Made by a program: the position numbers and the translations under genes. DNA of 34,546 nt, from NCBI RefSeq assembly GCF_000716545.1, contig NZ_JNWZ01000096.1, positions 1 through 34,546 of the forward strand, given 5' to 3'. The notes below the pieces were generated by a model. The model was not told the origin of the DNA. It saw only the letters and a program-made list of their open reading frames with translations, and searched no databases. This document shows, one piece after another, positions 15,332 through 23,638 of the stretch (position 1 is the stretch's first letter; each line of letters opens with the position of its first letter). This stretch comes from Kitasatospora phosalacinea (lineage in GTDB: Bacteria; Actinomycetota; Actinomycetes; Streptomycetales; Streptomycetaceae).

Positions 15332-18300
15332 TCAGCCGGGGAGCGGGAACTCGGTCACGACGGTCACGGCCGGGTCGCCGTTCCCGGCGGGCGCGACGGT
15401 GACGCGCAGCCGGTCGGCGGTGGCCGCGGCGGACAGCCGCAGGGCGTCGCCGGGGGCGGCGGCCGCGAGGGCCCCGGCGAACGCCTCACCGGCGGTGGCG
15501 GCCGCCGCCCGGGCGGCCCCGGGCGAGGCGCCGCACCCCGCGAGCCAGGCCCGCACGGCCTCCCGGGCGGCGGGCAGCTCCCCCGGCCGGGCGGGCAGCG
15601 ACAGCTCCAGGCGGCCCGGGTGCCGGTAGAGCAGGACGGCCACGTCGTCCTCGTAGCCGGCGGCGGGGCGGAGCCGGCCGGTCACGAGGTCGGGGAGCCC
15701 GGCGACCGGCAGGCGGCCGCCCGAGACGACCGCGGCGGCGGCCGCCGCGATGCCCTCGGACAGGCCCTCGCGCCGCCGCTCGACCAGCCCGTCGGTGTAG
15801 AGCAGCAGGGTGGAGCGGCCCGGCAGGACCGTGCGGGCCTCGGGCCGCGGCCGGCCGGTGCGGACGGCCAGCGGCAGGGAGCGGCCCCCTTCGAGCAGGA
15901 CGGTGCCGCCGTCGCCGCGGACCAGCACGCCCGGCGGGTGCCCGGCGCTGGAGTAGCGCAGCTCGCCGGTGGCCGGGTCGAGGACGCCGCAGAAGACGGT
16001 GGTGCAGACCGCGCCGGGGACGGTCGCGGCGAACGCGTCCAGCGCGGCCAGCGTCCGGGCCGGGCTGTGGTCCTGGAGCAGCAGGGCCCGGCAGGCGCTG
16101 CGCAGCTGGCCCATCACGCTGGCCGCGGTCAGGCCGCGGCCGACGCAGTCGCCGACGATGATGCCGGTCCGCCCGTCGGGCAGCGGCACGGTGTCGTACC
16201 AGTCGCCGCCGACCTCCAGCGGCGGGGTGGCGGGCTCGTAGCGGGCCGCGAAGCCCTCCGGCAGCCGGTCCGGGCCCAGGATGGCGCGCTGCAGGGCGAG
16301 GGCCGTCTCGCGCTGCTGGTCGATCCGCTCGGCGCGGGCCAGCCCCTGGGCGAGGCGGCCGCCCAGGAGGGTGAGCAGCAGCTCGTCCTCCCGGGTGAAG
16401 GGGCGCTGCTCGCCCAGCTCGACGGCCAGCACCAGCGGCCCGCCGGGGTGCTCCAGCCGGACGCCGGTGCCGGCCGGGCCCGCCAGCGGGGTGAGGGCGG
16501 GGCCGGTGGCCAGCTCCGCCAGGTGGCGCCGGACCGGCTCCGACAGGTCGGGGGAGGGGCCGGCGGTGGTGAGCCGGGGCGGGGCGCCGGGGTCCGGGCG
16601 GTCGAAGCGGGCCGCCACCACCCGGCGGGCCCGCCACAGCCCGCGCAGCTCCTCCAGGGCGCGGGACAGCGCCTCCTCGGCGTCGGCGGCCCGGGCCAGG
16701 CAGTCGGCCAGCGCGGCCAGCGCGCTCTCCCGCTGGACGGCGTAGTACTCGGCGGTCACGTCGCGGAAGGTGCCGACGGTGACGGTGCGCCCGGTCGTCG
16801 GATCCGGGACGCGGTTGAAGGTGGAGTGCGCCCAGATCCGGTGGCCGTCCCGGTGGGTGGCGGGCACGGTGGCGCTGCCGCGGTCGCCCGCCAACGCCCC
16901 GGCGAGGGCGTCGGCGGACCGCTGCCGGGCGTCCGGGTCGACCTCCCCGTCCGCCCACCACGGGTGCGGCGGGGCGTAGGGCAGCCCCTCGGGGCCGTAC
17001 CCGAGGAGGTCCGCGAACGCCGCGTTGATCCGGACGATCGCGCCCTCCTCGTCGCAGACGAAGAACGCGTCCTGGAGCGAGTCGACCAGCCCCTCGCTCC
17101 ACCGGGTGTGCCGCTCGCGCAGCCGCGCCAGCCGCAGCGCCGAACGCACCCGGGCCAGCAGGTCGGCCGCGGCGAAGGGCTTGACCAGGTAGTCGTCCGC
17201 CCCCGACTCGAAGCCGTCGATGGCGTCGTCGCGCCCGGCCCGCGCCGACAGCAGCAGCACCGGCAGGACGGCGGTGCGCGGATCGGCGCGCAGCGCGGCG
17301 ACGAGTTGCAGGCCGTCCGTGCCGGGCATCATCACGTCGCTGATCACCAGGTCGGGGGCGGCGGCGCGGACGGCGGCCAGCGCCCGGTCGCCGTCGCCGA
17401 CCGCGGTGACCCGGTGGCCCGCGCCGCGCAGGACGCGGGTGAGGTAGTCGCGCATGTCGGCGTTGTCGTCGACCACCAGGACGTGCGCGGCGTCCCCGTG
17501 CGCGGCGTCCCCGTCCGCGGCCTGCTCGGCGGGGCCCGACGTCGTCGGTGCCGGGTCGGCGGTCTCCAGGAAGAAGGGCTCGGCGTCCGCCCGCACGTCC
17601 CGGACGGACGGGAGCCGGTCCGCCTCCGGGGGGAGGACGGCCCCCGGGGCCAGCGGCAGGTCGACGGTGAAGGCGCTGCCGCGGTCCGGCACCGATTCGG
17701 CGGTGATCGTCCCGCCGTGCAGCTCGACCAGCTCCTTGACCAGGGCCAGGCCGATGCCGCTGCCCTCGTGCGAGCGCGCGCGGGTGCCCTCGACCCGGTG
17801 GAAGCGGTCGAACAGGTGCGGCAGCTCGGCGGCGGGGACGCCCACCCCGGTGTCCGCCACGGTGACCAGGGCCCGCCCGTCCCGCTCGCGCACCCGCACC
17901 CGGATCACGCCCTCGAAGGTGAACTTCAGGGCGTTGCCGAGCAGGTTGAAGACGATCTTCTCCCAGAGGCCCGGGTCCACCATGACCGGGGCGCCCAGCG
18001 GCTCGCAGTCGACCTCCAGGGCCAGCCCGGCGCGCTGCACCGCCGAGCGGAACACCGAGGCCAGCCCGGCGGTCACCCGCGCCAGGTCGACCGGCTCCGG
18101 GCGGGCCCGCATCCGGCCCGCCTCGATCCGGGAGAAGTCCAGCAGCGTGTTGACCAGCCGCTCCAGCCGCAGCGCGTTGCGCCGGACGGTCTCCACGTCC
18201 TCGCGGACGTCCGGATCCGCACCGAGGCCCGGCCCGGCCGCCGCCCCGGCGTCTGCGAGCCGCTGCCGCAGCGCCTCGACCGGCCCGGCGATCAGCGTGA

Positions 18301-19378
18301 GCGGGGTGCGGAACTCGTGGCTGATGTTGGAGAAGAACGCGGTCTTCGCCCGGTCCAGCTCGGCCAGCTGCTCGGCCCGCCGCTGCTGCGCCTCGTGGCT
18401 GCGGGCGCTGGAGACGCCCGCCGCCAGCCGGCCCGCCACCAGGTCGACGAAGCCGAGGTGGGCCTCGTCGAGCGGGCGGTACCGGTTGAGGCCGACCACC
18501 AGGAAACCGCTCGGCCCGTCGCCCTCCTCACCGCCCAGCGGCACCACCCGGGCCCGCCGGGGCGGCTCCTGCCACGCCCCGCACGGCAGGTCGGCGAACG
18601 GGCCGTCCGCCAGCAGCGGCGTCGACGCCCCGCCCCGGCGGACCGTCGCCACCGGCCACGGGCCCGCTCCGTCCGGGCCGATCAGGGCGGGCGCGGCCGG
18701 GTGCCCGGCGGGCATCCCGGAGGAGGCGGCCAGCCGGGCCCCGCCGCCCTCCTCGAACAGGTACGTCAGGGTGAAGGGCAGGTCGTACGGGTTGCGGGCG
18801 AGCTGTCCGGCGGCGAAGGCGAGGAACTCCTCCTCGGTGCGCACCGTCCCCGGGGCGGAGCCCAGGTCGCGCAGCGTCGCCATCCGGCGCTCCGCGACCA
18901 CCCGCTGGGTGTCCTCGCTGACCACGCACAGCACGCCGACCACCTCGTCCGCCCCGTCACGCAGCGGGCTGTACGAGAAGGTGTGGTACGTCTCCTCCGG
19001 GTACCCGGAGCGCCGCAGCCACAGCAGCAGCGCCTCGTCCCAGGTCGCCTCGCCCTCGGCCAGCACGTGCTCGATGCGCGGCCCGGCCTCCTCCCAGACC
19101 TCCGCCCACACCTCCCGGAAGGGGCGGCCCAGCGCCCACGGGTACTTGTCGCCCAGCGTGTCGCGCCGGTACGCCCCGTTGCAGAAGAACGTCAGCTCGG
19201 GGCCCCAGGCCAGCCACATCGGGAACCGCGAGGACAGCACCAGGTCCACCGCCGAGCGCAGGCTCTGCGGCCAGCCCGCCGGATCGCCCAGCGGCGTCGC
19301 CGCCCAGTCGACCCGCGCCAGGTCGGCACCCACCACCGGATCGGCGCCGAACGCCCCCCGTGCCCGCTCCCGCGCCAC
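15332..19378 (-). CDS. PAS-GAF-histidine kinase-receiver-PAS-SpoIIE phosphatase-ATPase fusion
   Basis: About 1348 residues that combine a two-component kinase and a partner-switching phosphatase. In order: PAS-like domain (~10-140), GAF (~165-320), HisKA with ISHEFRTPLT (His354), HATPase (NLLGNALKF, DTGVGV, GSGIGLALV), receiver with LVVDDNADMRDYL and VISDVMMPGTDG (Asp681), PAS (~800-920), GAF-like (~930-1030), and SpoIIE PP2C (GGDWYDTVPL, GDCVGRG, LYTDGLVERR, DDVAVLL). Last comes a C-terminal HATPase-like segment whose N-box reads GEAFAGAL, with Gly where ATP-binding relatives have Asn, so it may not bind ATP. Start: the GTG at 19378 has GAGGGA at good spacing; an ATG at 19390 abuts its Shine-Dalgarno and is the alternative. 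It is divergent from the STAS gene. Confidence 0.88.
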   Translation of the reverse strand: MARERARGAFGADPVVGADLARVDWAATPLGDPAGWPQSLRSAVDLVLSSRFPMWLAWGPELTFFCNGAYRRDTLGDKYPWALGRPFREVWAEVWEEAGPRIEHVLAEGEATWDEALLLWLRRSGYPEETYHTFSYSPLRDGADEVVGVLCVVSEDTQRVVAERRMATLRDLGSAPGTVRTEEEFLAFAAGQLARNPYDLPFTLTYLFEEGGGARLAASSGMPAGHPAAPALIGPDGAGPWPVATVRRGGASTPLLADGPFADLPCGAWQEPPRRARVVPLGGEEGDGPSGFLVVGLNRYRPLDEAHLGFVDLVAGRLAAGVSSARSHEAQQRRAEQLAELDRAKTAFFSNISHEFRTPLTLIAGPVEALRQRLADAGAAAGPGLGADPDVREDVETVRRNALRLERLVNTLLDFSRIEAGRMRARPEPVDLARVTAGLASVFRSAVQRAGLALEVDCEPLGAPVMVDPGLWEKIVFNLLGNALKFTFEGVIRVRVRERDGRALVTVADTGVGVPAAELPHLFDRFHRVEGTRARSHEGSGIGLALVKELVELHGGTITAESVPDRGSAFTVDLPLAPGAVLPPEADRLPSVRDVRADAEPFFLETADPAPTTSGPAEQAADGDAAHGDAAHVLVVDDNADMRDYLTRVLRGAGHRVTAVGDGDRALAAVRAAAPDLVISDVMMPGTDGLQLVAALRADPRTAVLPVLLLSARAGRDDAIDGFESGADDYLVKPFAAADLLARVRSALRLARLRERHTRWSEGLVDSLQDAFFVCDEEGAIVRINAAFADLLGYGPEGLPYAPPHPWWADGEVDPDARQRSADALAGALAGDRGSATVPATHRDGHRIWAHSTFNRVPDPTTGRTVTVGTFRDVTAEYYAVQRESALAALADCLARAADAEEALSRALEELRGLWRARRVVAARFDRPDPGAPPRLTTAGPSPDLSEPVRRHLAELATGPALTPLAGPAGTGVRLEHPGGPLVLAVELGEQRPFTREDELLLTLLGGRLAQGLARAERIDQQRETALALQRAILGPDRLPEGFAARYEPATPPLEVGGDWYDTVPLPDGRTGIIVGDCVGRGLTAASVMGQLRSACRALLLQDHSPARTLAALDAFAATVPGAVCTTVFCGVLDPATGELRYSSAGHPPGVLVRGDGGTVLLEGGRSLPLAVRTGRPRPEARTVLPGRSTLLLYTDGLVERRREGLSEGIAAAAAAVVSGGRLPVAGLPDLVTGRLRPAAGYEDDVAVLLYRHPGRLELSLPARPGELPAAREAVRAWLAGCGASPGAARAAAATAGEAFAGALAAAAPGDALRLSAAATADRLRVTVAPAGNGDPAVTVVTEFPLPG

Positions 19379-19532
19379 CGGTTCCCTCATCTCCTGCCGG
19401 GCACCGCCGGACGCGGCGCCGCCACCCAATTGTGCCGGGCCGCCGGGCAACCGGCCGGGACCGGACCCGGTCCCGACCGGATGCCCGCTCCCCGGCCGGG
19501 CAACCGCCCTGATCCACCGCGCCCGGGTTGGC

Positions 19533-19538
19533 TAGCAT
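19533..19538 (+). promoter_or_regulatory. Possible -10 box of a leaderless STAS transcript
   Basis: TAGCAT ends 7 nt before the ATG at 19546, the spacing expected if transcription starts at the start codon. No Shine-Dalgarno is visible before that ATG or the one at 19537, which fits a leaderless message. No convincing -35 was seen. Confidence 0.35.
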
Positions 19539-19545
19539 GACCGCC

Positions 19546-19923
19546 ATGACGGACCACACCCCGGGGCAGCCCGGGACGACGGTGCTGCACCTGCGCGGCG
19601 ACCTCGACCACGACAACGAGCGCGAACTCGCCGCCACGGTGGACGCCGCCGTCGCCCGCAGCAGCGGCGTCCTCGTCCTGGACGTCTCGGCGGTCACCTT
19701 CGCCGACTCCTCCACCCTGCGGACCCTGGTCCTGGCGCAGCAGCGGATGGAGGCGGCGGACGGTGCGCTGGTCCTGCTCGGCCCGCTCGCGCCCGCGCTC
19801 CGGCGCCTGCTGGAGATCACCGCCACCGACGACTACTTCACCGTCGCCGAGAGCATGCCGCAGGCCCTCGCCGCGGCCGACGGGCTGCTGCGCCGGGGCC
19901 GGGACGGAGCGGGCGCCGGGTGA
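19546..19923 (+). CDS. STAS domain anti-sigma factor antagonist
   Basis: A 125-residue single-domain STAS protein: TTVLHLRGDLDHDNERELA, then VLVLDVSAVTFADSSTLRTL. The Ser pair in ADSS is the conserved phosphorylation site of RsbV/SpoIIAA-type anti-anti-sigma factors. When dephosphorylated such proteins bind an RsbW-like kinase and free its sigma factor. It is the natural substrate of the SpoIIE phosphatases encoded next to it (inference). Two ATGs are possible (19537 and 19546). I chose the second because the TAGCAT just upstream fits a leaderless start. The ATPase gene follows 116 bp downstream on the same strand. Confidence 0.88.
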   Translation: MTDHTPGQPGTTVLHLRGDLDHDNERELAATVDAAVARSSGVLVLDVSAVTFADSSTLRTLVLAQQRMEAADGALVLLGPLAPALRRLLEITATDDYFTVAESMPQALAAADGLLRRGRDGAGAG

Positions 19924-20039
19924 TCCGGGGCCCGATCGCACCGCATCATCCGCCCCCCGCGGGGCACAAGCCCCTCAGATCCCTCAAGCCCGGCCTCGCC
20001 GGCCGGCATGCACCGTGCCGTAGACAATTCGAGGTCGCC

Positions 20040-20465
20040 ATGCCCCACCACGACGCCCGGCCGCCCACCCCGGTCGCCGTCCCCGAAGGGCCGCCGCCGG
20101 AACCCGTGCGGACGGCAGGCCAGGCCCGCACCGCCGTCGCCCGACTGCTGGAAGCGGCCGGACACCCCGGCGGCCGGGTCCTGGCCGACGCGCAACTCGC
20201 CGTGACCGAACTCGTCGCCAACGCCCTGCGCCACGGCGGCGGCCTGACCTGCTTCCACGCCGGACTCGGCAGCAACGGCACCGAACTGGTCGTCGAGGTC
20301 GAGGACGGCGACGACCGCCACCCGGTCGCCCAACCGCTCCACGACCGCGACCCCGCCACCGCCGGCGGCCGCGGCTGGGCCATCGTCCAGGCCCTGGCCT
20401 CGACCTGCCAGATCCGTCCGCTGCCCGGCGGCGGCAAGCGCATCCGGGTCACCTTCGCGCTGTGA
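20040..20465 (+). CDS. RsbW-like ATP-binding protein (HATPase_c)
   Basis: A 141-residue GHKL ATPase of the anti-sigma/serine-kinase type. The N box is TELVANALRHGG (Glu and Asn present), the G1 box is EDGDDRHP, and the G2 region is AGGRGWAIVQALA. The C-terminal strand (KRIRVTFAL) ends the fold. The family phosphorylates STAS partners or sequesters sigma factors; many Streptomyces copies lack a known sigma partner. The ATG at 20040 has GAGG at 5-nt spacing. Together with the STAS gene upstream it makes a minimal antagonist/kinase pair, but no sigma factor gene is in the window. Confidence 0.88.
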   Translation: MPHHDARPPTPVAVPEGPPPEPVRTAGQARTAVARLLEAAGHPGGRVLADAQLAVTELVANALRHGGGLTCFHAGLGSNGTELVVEVEDGDDRHPVAQPLHDRDPATAGGRGWAIVQALASTCQIRPLPGGGKRIRVTFAL

Positions 20466-20533
20466 CGGGCGGGCGGGTGCCGGGCGGCTACCGTGGTCGT
20501 GGACCGACGCCCACCGCACGGAGGAGGACCGGC

Positions 20534-20974
20534 ATGGCGGTCAGACGGATGGACAACGTCCTGGTGGTCGTCGAGGACCTCGACGCCGCCGTCGCCTTCT
20601 TCGTCGAACTGGGCCTCGAACTGGAGGGCCGGGGACCGCTCGAATGGAGCGGGGCCGAACGCGTCATCGGGCTCCGCGACGTCCGGCAGGACGTGGCGAT
20701 GCTGCGCGTCCCGGGTGGCCCCGGCCGGGTGGAGCTGGCCAAGTTCCACCGCCCCCGGGCCCTCGCGCCCGAACCGCGGAACGCCCCGGCGAACACGCTG
20801 GGCCTGCGGCGGATGATGTTCGCCGTCGACGACCTCGACGACGTGGTGGAACGCCTGCGGGCCCACGGCGCCGAACTCGTCGACGAGATCGTGCGCTACG
20901 AGGACGTCTACCGGCTCTGCTACGTCCGCGGCCCGGAGGGCATCGTCGTCGGGCTCGCCGAGGAGCTCGGCTGA
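20534..20974 (+). CDS. VOC (glyoxalase/dioxygenase) superfamily protein
   Basis: A 146-residue protein with the paired beta-alpha-beta-beta-beta modules of the vicinal-oxygen-chelate fold. Module one starts RMDNVLVVVEDLDAAVAFFV. Module two starts LRRMMFAVDDLDDVVERLRA and ends VRGPEGIVVGLAEELG, with the Glu of the 'GPEG' turn a likely metal ligand. It may be a dioxygenase, glyoxalase or resistance-type binding protein; the substrate is not evident. The ATG at 20534 follows a strong GGAGGAGGACC site. It stands alone, 68 bp after the ATPase gene. Confidence 0.86.
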   Translation: MAVRRMDNVLVVVEDLDAAVAFFVELGLELEGRGPLEWSGAERVIGLRDVRQDVAMLRVPGGPGRVELAKFHRPRALAPEPRNAPANTLGLRRMMFAVDDLDDVVERLRAHGAELVDEIVRYEDVYRLCYVRGPEGIVVGLAEELG

Positions 20975-21029
20975 GCACCCGCCGGAAAAACCAGGGGTTC
21001 GATCGGTGACGGCAGGTCAGACTGGGCGC

Positions 21030-21209
21030 ATGAACACCGATCGCCGCCCGTTGTGGCAGCCCTTCTCCGAGACCGCCACCCAGCAGCCGCTGCACCCCCG
21101 CGACGGGCAGCGGCCCGCACCGGCCACCGCCTCGCCCTTCCTCGAACCGGGCCCGACGGCCGACCGGGCCGAGGCGCCCGGCCCCCTCGCCGGGCGCCCG
21201 ACCGGCTGA
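21030..21209 (+). CDS. Small hypothetical protein (59 aa)
   Basis: The ATG at 21030 opens a 59-codon frame, MNTDRRPLWQPFSETATQQP and onward, with Pro/Ala/Gly-rich composition and no helix or signal sequence. I do not recognise it. For it: third-position G/C bias, and it fills the gap after the VOC gene. Against it: only a poor ribosome site (GGCAGG, about 13 nt upstream) and low complexity. It ends just before the 43-bp tandem duplication. It may be a real small protein or chance. Confidence 0.35.
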   Translation: MNTDRRPLWQPFSETATQQPLHPRDGQRPAPATASPFLEPGPTADRAEAPGPLAGRPTG

Positions 21210-21220
21210 CCGCGCCGGCC

Positions 21221-21306
21221 CGGCGTCCGGCGACCGCTCACCCGCCCGGCCGGGCGCCCCGCCCGGCGTCCGGCGACCGCTCACCCGCCCGGCCGGGCGC
21301 CCCGCC
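21221..21306. repeat. Perfect 43-bp tandem duplication at the end of the amine-oxidase gene
   Basis: Copy 1 is 21221-21263 and copy 2 is 21264-21306, with no difference seen, followed by the first bases of a third copy. Copy 2 contains the stop codon of the flavoprotein gene (21281-21283 on the minus strand), and copy 1 repeats that stop downstream. Each unit is itself rich in CCGCCCGG/CCGGGCG inverted sequence. Confidence 0.9.
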
Positions 21307-22537
21307 CGGCGGCCAGGTCGGCCAGCACCTCGCGGGCCGCCCGCGCCCCCGACGCCAGCGCGCCCTGCACCGACCCGGTCGCCCGGTGGTCACCGCACAC
21401 GTACCGGCCCGGCGCCCACCGGCTGCCGCGGGTCAGCGGGTGCGGGGCGGGCATCGCGGGCAGCGCACCCGCGATCCGGTACGCGGCCAGCGGCTCCCAG
21501 CCCGAGGTGTCGCAGCCGTACAGCTCCGCCAGCCGGGCGCGCACCGCCGGCTCCTCGGCGGCCGTGCCGAGCACCGAGGTCGACACCAGCGACAGCCCCG
21601 GCGGCGCGCAGTCCGGCACCACCTCCGACAGCACCACCGAGTTCAGCAGCCGCCGGTCGCCGTCCACCAGCAGCGTCGGCTCGGCCAGCGGACTGCGCTC
21701 CACGGCGTGGTAGAAGGTCGTCACCGCGCGGGTCGGCGGCACCGCGAGGCCGGGCAGCAGCGCGGCGGCCGCCGCGGGCTCGGTGGCCACCACCACGCAG
21801 CGCGCCGCGACCTCCCGGCCGTCCGCCAGCAGCGCCCCGCCCCGGTGCACCGACGCCACCGGGGCGTCCAGCTCCAGCGACCCCGGGGGCAGCAGCGCGG
21901 CCAGCGCCGCCGGGACCGCCCCGATCCCCGCGGCCGGGAGCGCCAGCGTCCCCCGGACCATGCTGCGCCAGTACAGGTGGAACACCCGGCCGGAGGTGTC
22001 CAGCCCGTCCTCCAGGAAGACGCCGGACAGGAACGGGCGCAGCACCCCGTCCACGGTCGCCCGGGAGACGCCCGCCCCGCGCAGCGCCGCCGCCGTCGGC
22101 ACGTCGCGCCCGCGCCGCAGGGCCGCGGCCGGCAGCAGGGCGTCCCGCACGGTCAGCGCGCCGAGCGCCACCGCGTCCCGGACCGGCACCACCCGCCCGC
22201 CCAGCAGGTCGCCCGCCAGTCCCGGGCGGCGCAGCGGATCGACCACCCGGCGGCGGCCGGCCGAACCCGCCAGCACGAAGCCCGGGGTGAACGGGCGCAG
22301 GCGCAGCGGTCGCAGGGCCAGCCGGCGCCGCACCTGCGGGTAGGAGGTGTTGAACACCTGGAAGCCCCGGTCCAGCCGGAAGCCGTCGCGCCGGTCGGTG
22401 CGCATCCGCCCGCCCACCGCGTCCGCGGCCTCCAGCAGCCGCACCCGCCACCCGGCCGCCGCGACGTCCAGCGCACAGGCCAGGCCGGCCGCCCCGGCGC
22501 CCACCACCACCACGTCCACCGCACCGCTCGTCCCCAC
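21281..22537 (-). CDS. FAD-dependent amine oxidase/protoporphyrinogen-oxidase-like flavoprotein
   Basis: A 418-residue flavoprotein. N-terminal FAD motif: VDVVVVGAGAAGLACALDVA, then VRLLEAADAVGGRMRTD, the 'E-x-x-x-x-xGGR' pattern of amine-oxidase-type enzymes. The C-terminal FAD segment is RYVCGDHRATGSVQGALASG. It resembles actinomycete NAD(P)-binding or FAD-dependent proteins related to amine oxidases; the substrate is unknown. The GTG at 22537 was chosen because AGGAGGAGC lies about 6 nt upstream and the FAD fold begins within 10 residues; frames further upstream have no ribosome site. It is divergent from the MpaB-type gene, with about 150 bp between. The 3' end and stop lie in a 43-bp tandem duplication. 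Confidence 0.86.
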   Translation of the reverse strand: MGTSGAVDVVVVGAGAAGLACALDVAAAGWRVRLLEAADAVGGRMRTDRRDGFRLDRGFQVFNTSYPQVRRRLALRPLRLRPFTPGFVLAGSAGRRRVVDPLRRPGLAGDLLGGRVVPVRDAVALGALTVRDALLPAAALRRGRDVPTAAALRGAGVSRATVDGVLRPFLSGVFLEDGLDTSGRVFHLYWRSMVRGTLALPAAGIGAVPAALAALLPPGSLELDAPVASVHRGGALLADGREVAARCVVVATEPAAAAALLPGLAVPPTRAVTTFYHAVERSPLAEPTLLVDGDRRLLNSVVLSEVVPDCAPPGLSLVSTSVLGTAAEEPAVRARLAELYGCDTSGWEPLAAYRIAGALPAMPAPHPLTRGSRWAPGRYVCGDHRATGSVQGALASGARAAREVLADLAAGRGARPGG

Positions 22538-22688
22538 CGCGCTCCTCCTGTCCTCGACGTCCGCCCCGGCGGACCGGCGGGGCCGACCGCCGGCCCCGCA
22601 CCGGGACCCGCATCCGTACCCGTTCGGAACCGGCCCGTCGGGCGGATGGGCCGTTCGGCCGCCCGCGGCACCGACTACCGTGGAAGAC

Positions 22689-23549
22689 ATGGACGCGCGA
22701 CGGGCGGACCTGCGGGAGCGGCTCGGTGCGGCCCTGTTCGCGAAGGTGGCCGGGCCGGGGGGCCCCGCCGTCCGGCAGCGCATCCACGGCACCCCGGGGC
22801 CGCGCTGGTTCGGCCCGGACCGGCCGATCCGGACGGTGCACGGCGACGCCGCGATGTTCGTCGGCGGGCTCGCGGCGCTCCTGGTCCAGTCGCTGCACCC
22901 CTCGGCCATGGCGGCGGTCGCCGCGCACTCCGGCTACCGCAGCGACCCGTGGGGCAGGCTCCAGCGCACCAGCACCTTCCTCGCCGTCACCACCTTCGGC
23001 CCCGCGCCGGACGCCCGGGCCGCCGTGGACCGCGTCCGCGCCGTGCACGCCCGGATCCGCGGCGCGACGGCCGCCGGGGTCCCCTACCGGGCCGACGACC
23101 CGCACCTGCTGGCCTGGGTGCACGCGGCGGAGACCGACAGCTTCCTGCGCGCCCACCAGGCGTACGGGGCGGCGCCGCTCGACGCGGCGGGCTGCGACGC
23201 CTACGTGGCGGACACCGCGGAGGTCGCCGCCGCCCTCGGCGTCGAGGCACCGCCCCGCAGCCGGGCGGAGCTCGCCGCGGTGCTCCGCTCCTACCGGCCC
23301 GAACTCGCCAGGACGGCCGAGGCCCGCGAAGCCGCCCGCTTCCTGCTGCTCCACCCGCCCCTGCCCTGGGCCGTCCGGCCCGCCTACGGCGCGCTGGCGG
23401 CCGCCGCCGCGGGCCTGCCCGCCCCGGAGCACCGCGCCCTGCTGGGCCTGCCGGCCGATCCGGTCACCGCCGCCGCGGTCCGCCCGCTCGGCCTGGCCGT
23501 GGTGCGGGCGATCCGGTGGGCGATGCCGGTGCCTCGGGAACGGACCTGA
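22689..23549 (+). CDS. MpaB/latex-clearing-type oxygenase family protein (DUF2236)
   Basis: A 286-residue protein with the DUF2236 signature. A central stretch LVQSLHPSAMAAVAAHSGY is followed by DPWGRLQRTSTFLAVTTFG and later by LLAWVHAAETDSFLRAHQAY. In the family (rubber oxygenase Lcp, fungal MpaB) such conserved His/Arg residues bind a b-type heme, and the known members oxidise substrates; most bacterial ones have no known substrate. The ATG at 22689 is preceded by GGAAG at short distance; a GTG at 22680 would add three residues. It is divergent from the flavoprotein, an arrangement that may mean shared regulation. Confidence 0.84.
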   Translation: MDARRADLRERLGAALFAKVAGPGGPAVRQRIHGTPGPRWFGPDRPIRTVHGDAAMFVGGLAALLVQSLHPSAMAAVAAHSGYRSDPWGRLQRTSTFLAVTTFGPAPDARAAVDRVRAVHARIRGATAAGVPYRADDPHLLAWVHAAETDSFLRAHQAYGAAPLDAAGCDAYVADTAEVAAALGVEAPPRSRAELAAVLRSYRPELARTAEAREAARFLLLHPPLPWAVRPAYGALAAAAAGLPAPEHRALLGLPADPVTAAAVRPLGLAVVRAIRWAMPVPRERT

Positions 23550-23570
23550 ACAGAAGTGGCCGGTGGGGTG

Positions 23571-23595
23571 GAATCATTCCGGGCAACCCGGGCAT
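23571..23595 (+). promoter_or_regulatory. Sigma-B-like promoter of the CsbD gene
   Basis: GAAT (23571-23574), a 15-nt spacer, then GGGCAT (23590-23595), against the Streptomyces sigma-B-type consensus GNNT-N14-16-GGGTAY: one mismatch. It lies about 44 bp before the CsbD start. CsbD genes are sigma-B targets in Bacillus and stress-induced in actinomycetes, which makes this motif more credible than a random hit. Confidence 0.42.
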
Positions 23596-23638
23596 ACGGA
23601 ACTTCGTCAGCGACGGATCTACCGGTCGGGAGGCCACG

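Noticed and set aside
9448..15402. Very long open frame on the plus strand (about 1980 codons)
   Set aside because: It lies antisense to the ANTAR-phosphatase and HAMP kinase genes. High-GC antisense frames are often open, and its translation is low-complexity with no domain.
14909..19540. Open frame of about 1540 codons on the plus strand
   Set aside because: Antisense of the kinase-phosphatase fusion; the product is repetitive Gly/Arg/Gln-rich sequence, with no ribosome site or domain.
21053..23638. Long plus-strand frame ending in CsbD
   Set aside because: Everything before the ATG at 23639 is antisense to the flavoprotein or out of frame with MpaB; CsbD has its own promoter and ribosome site.
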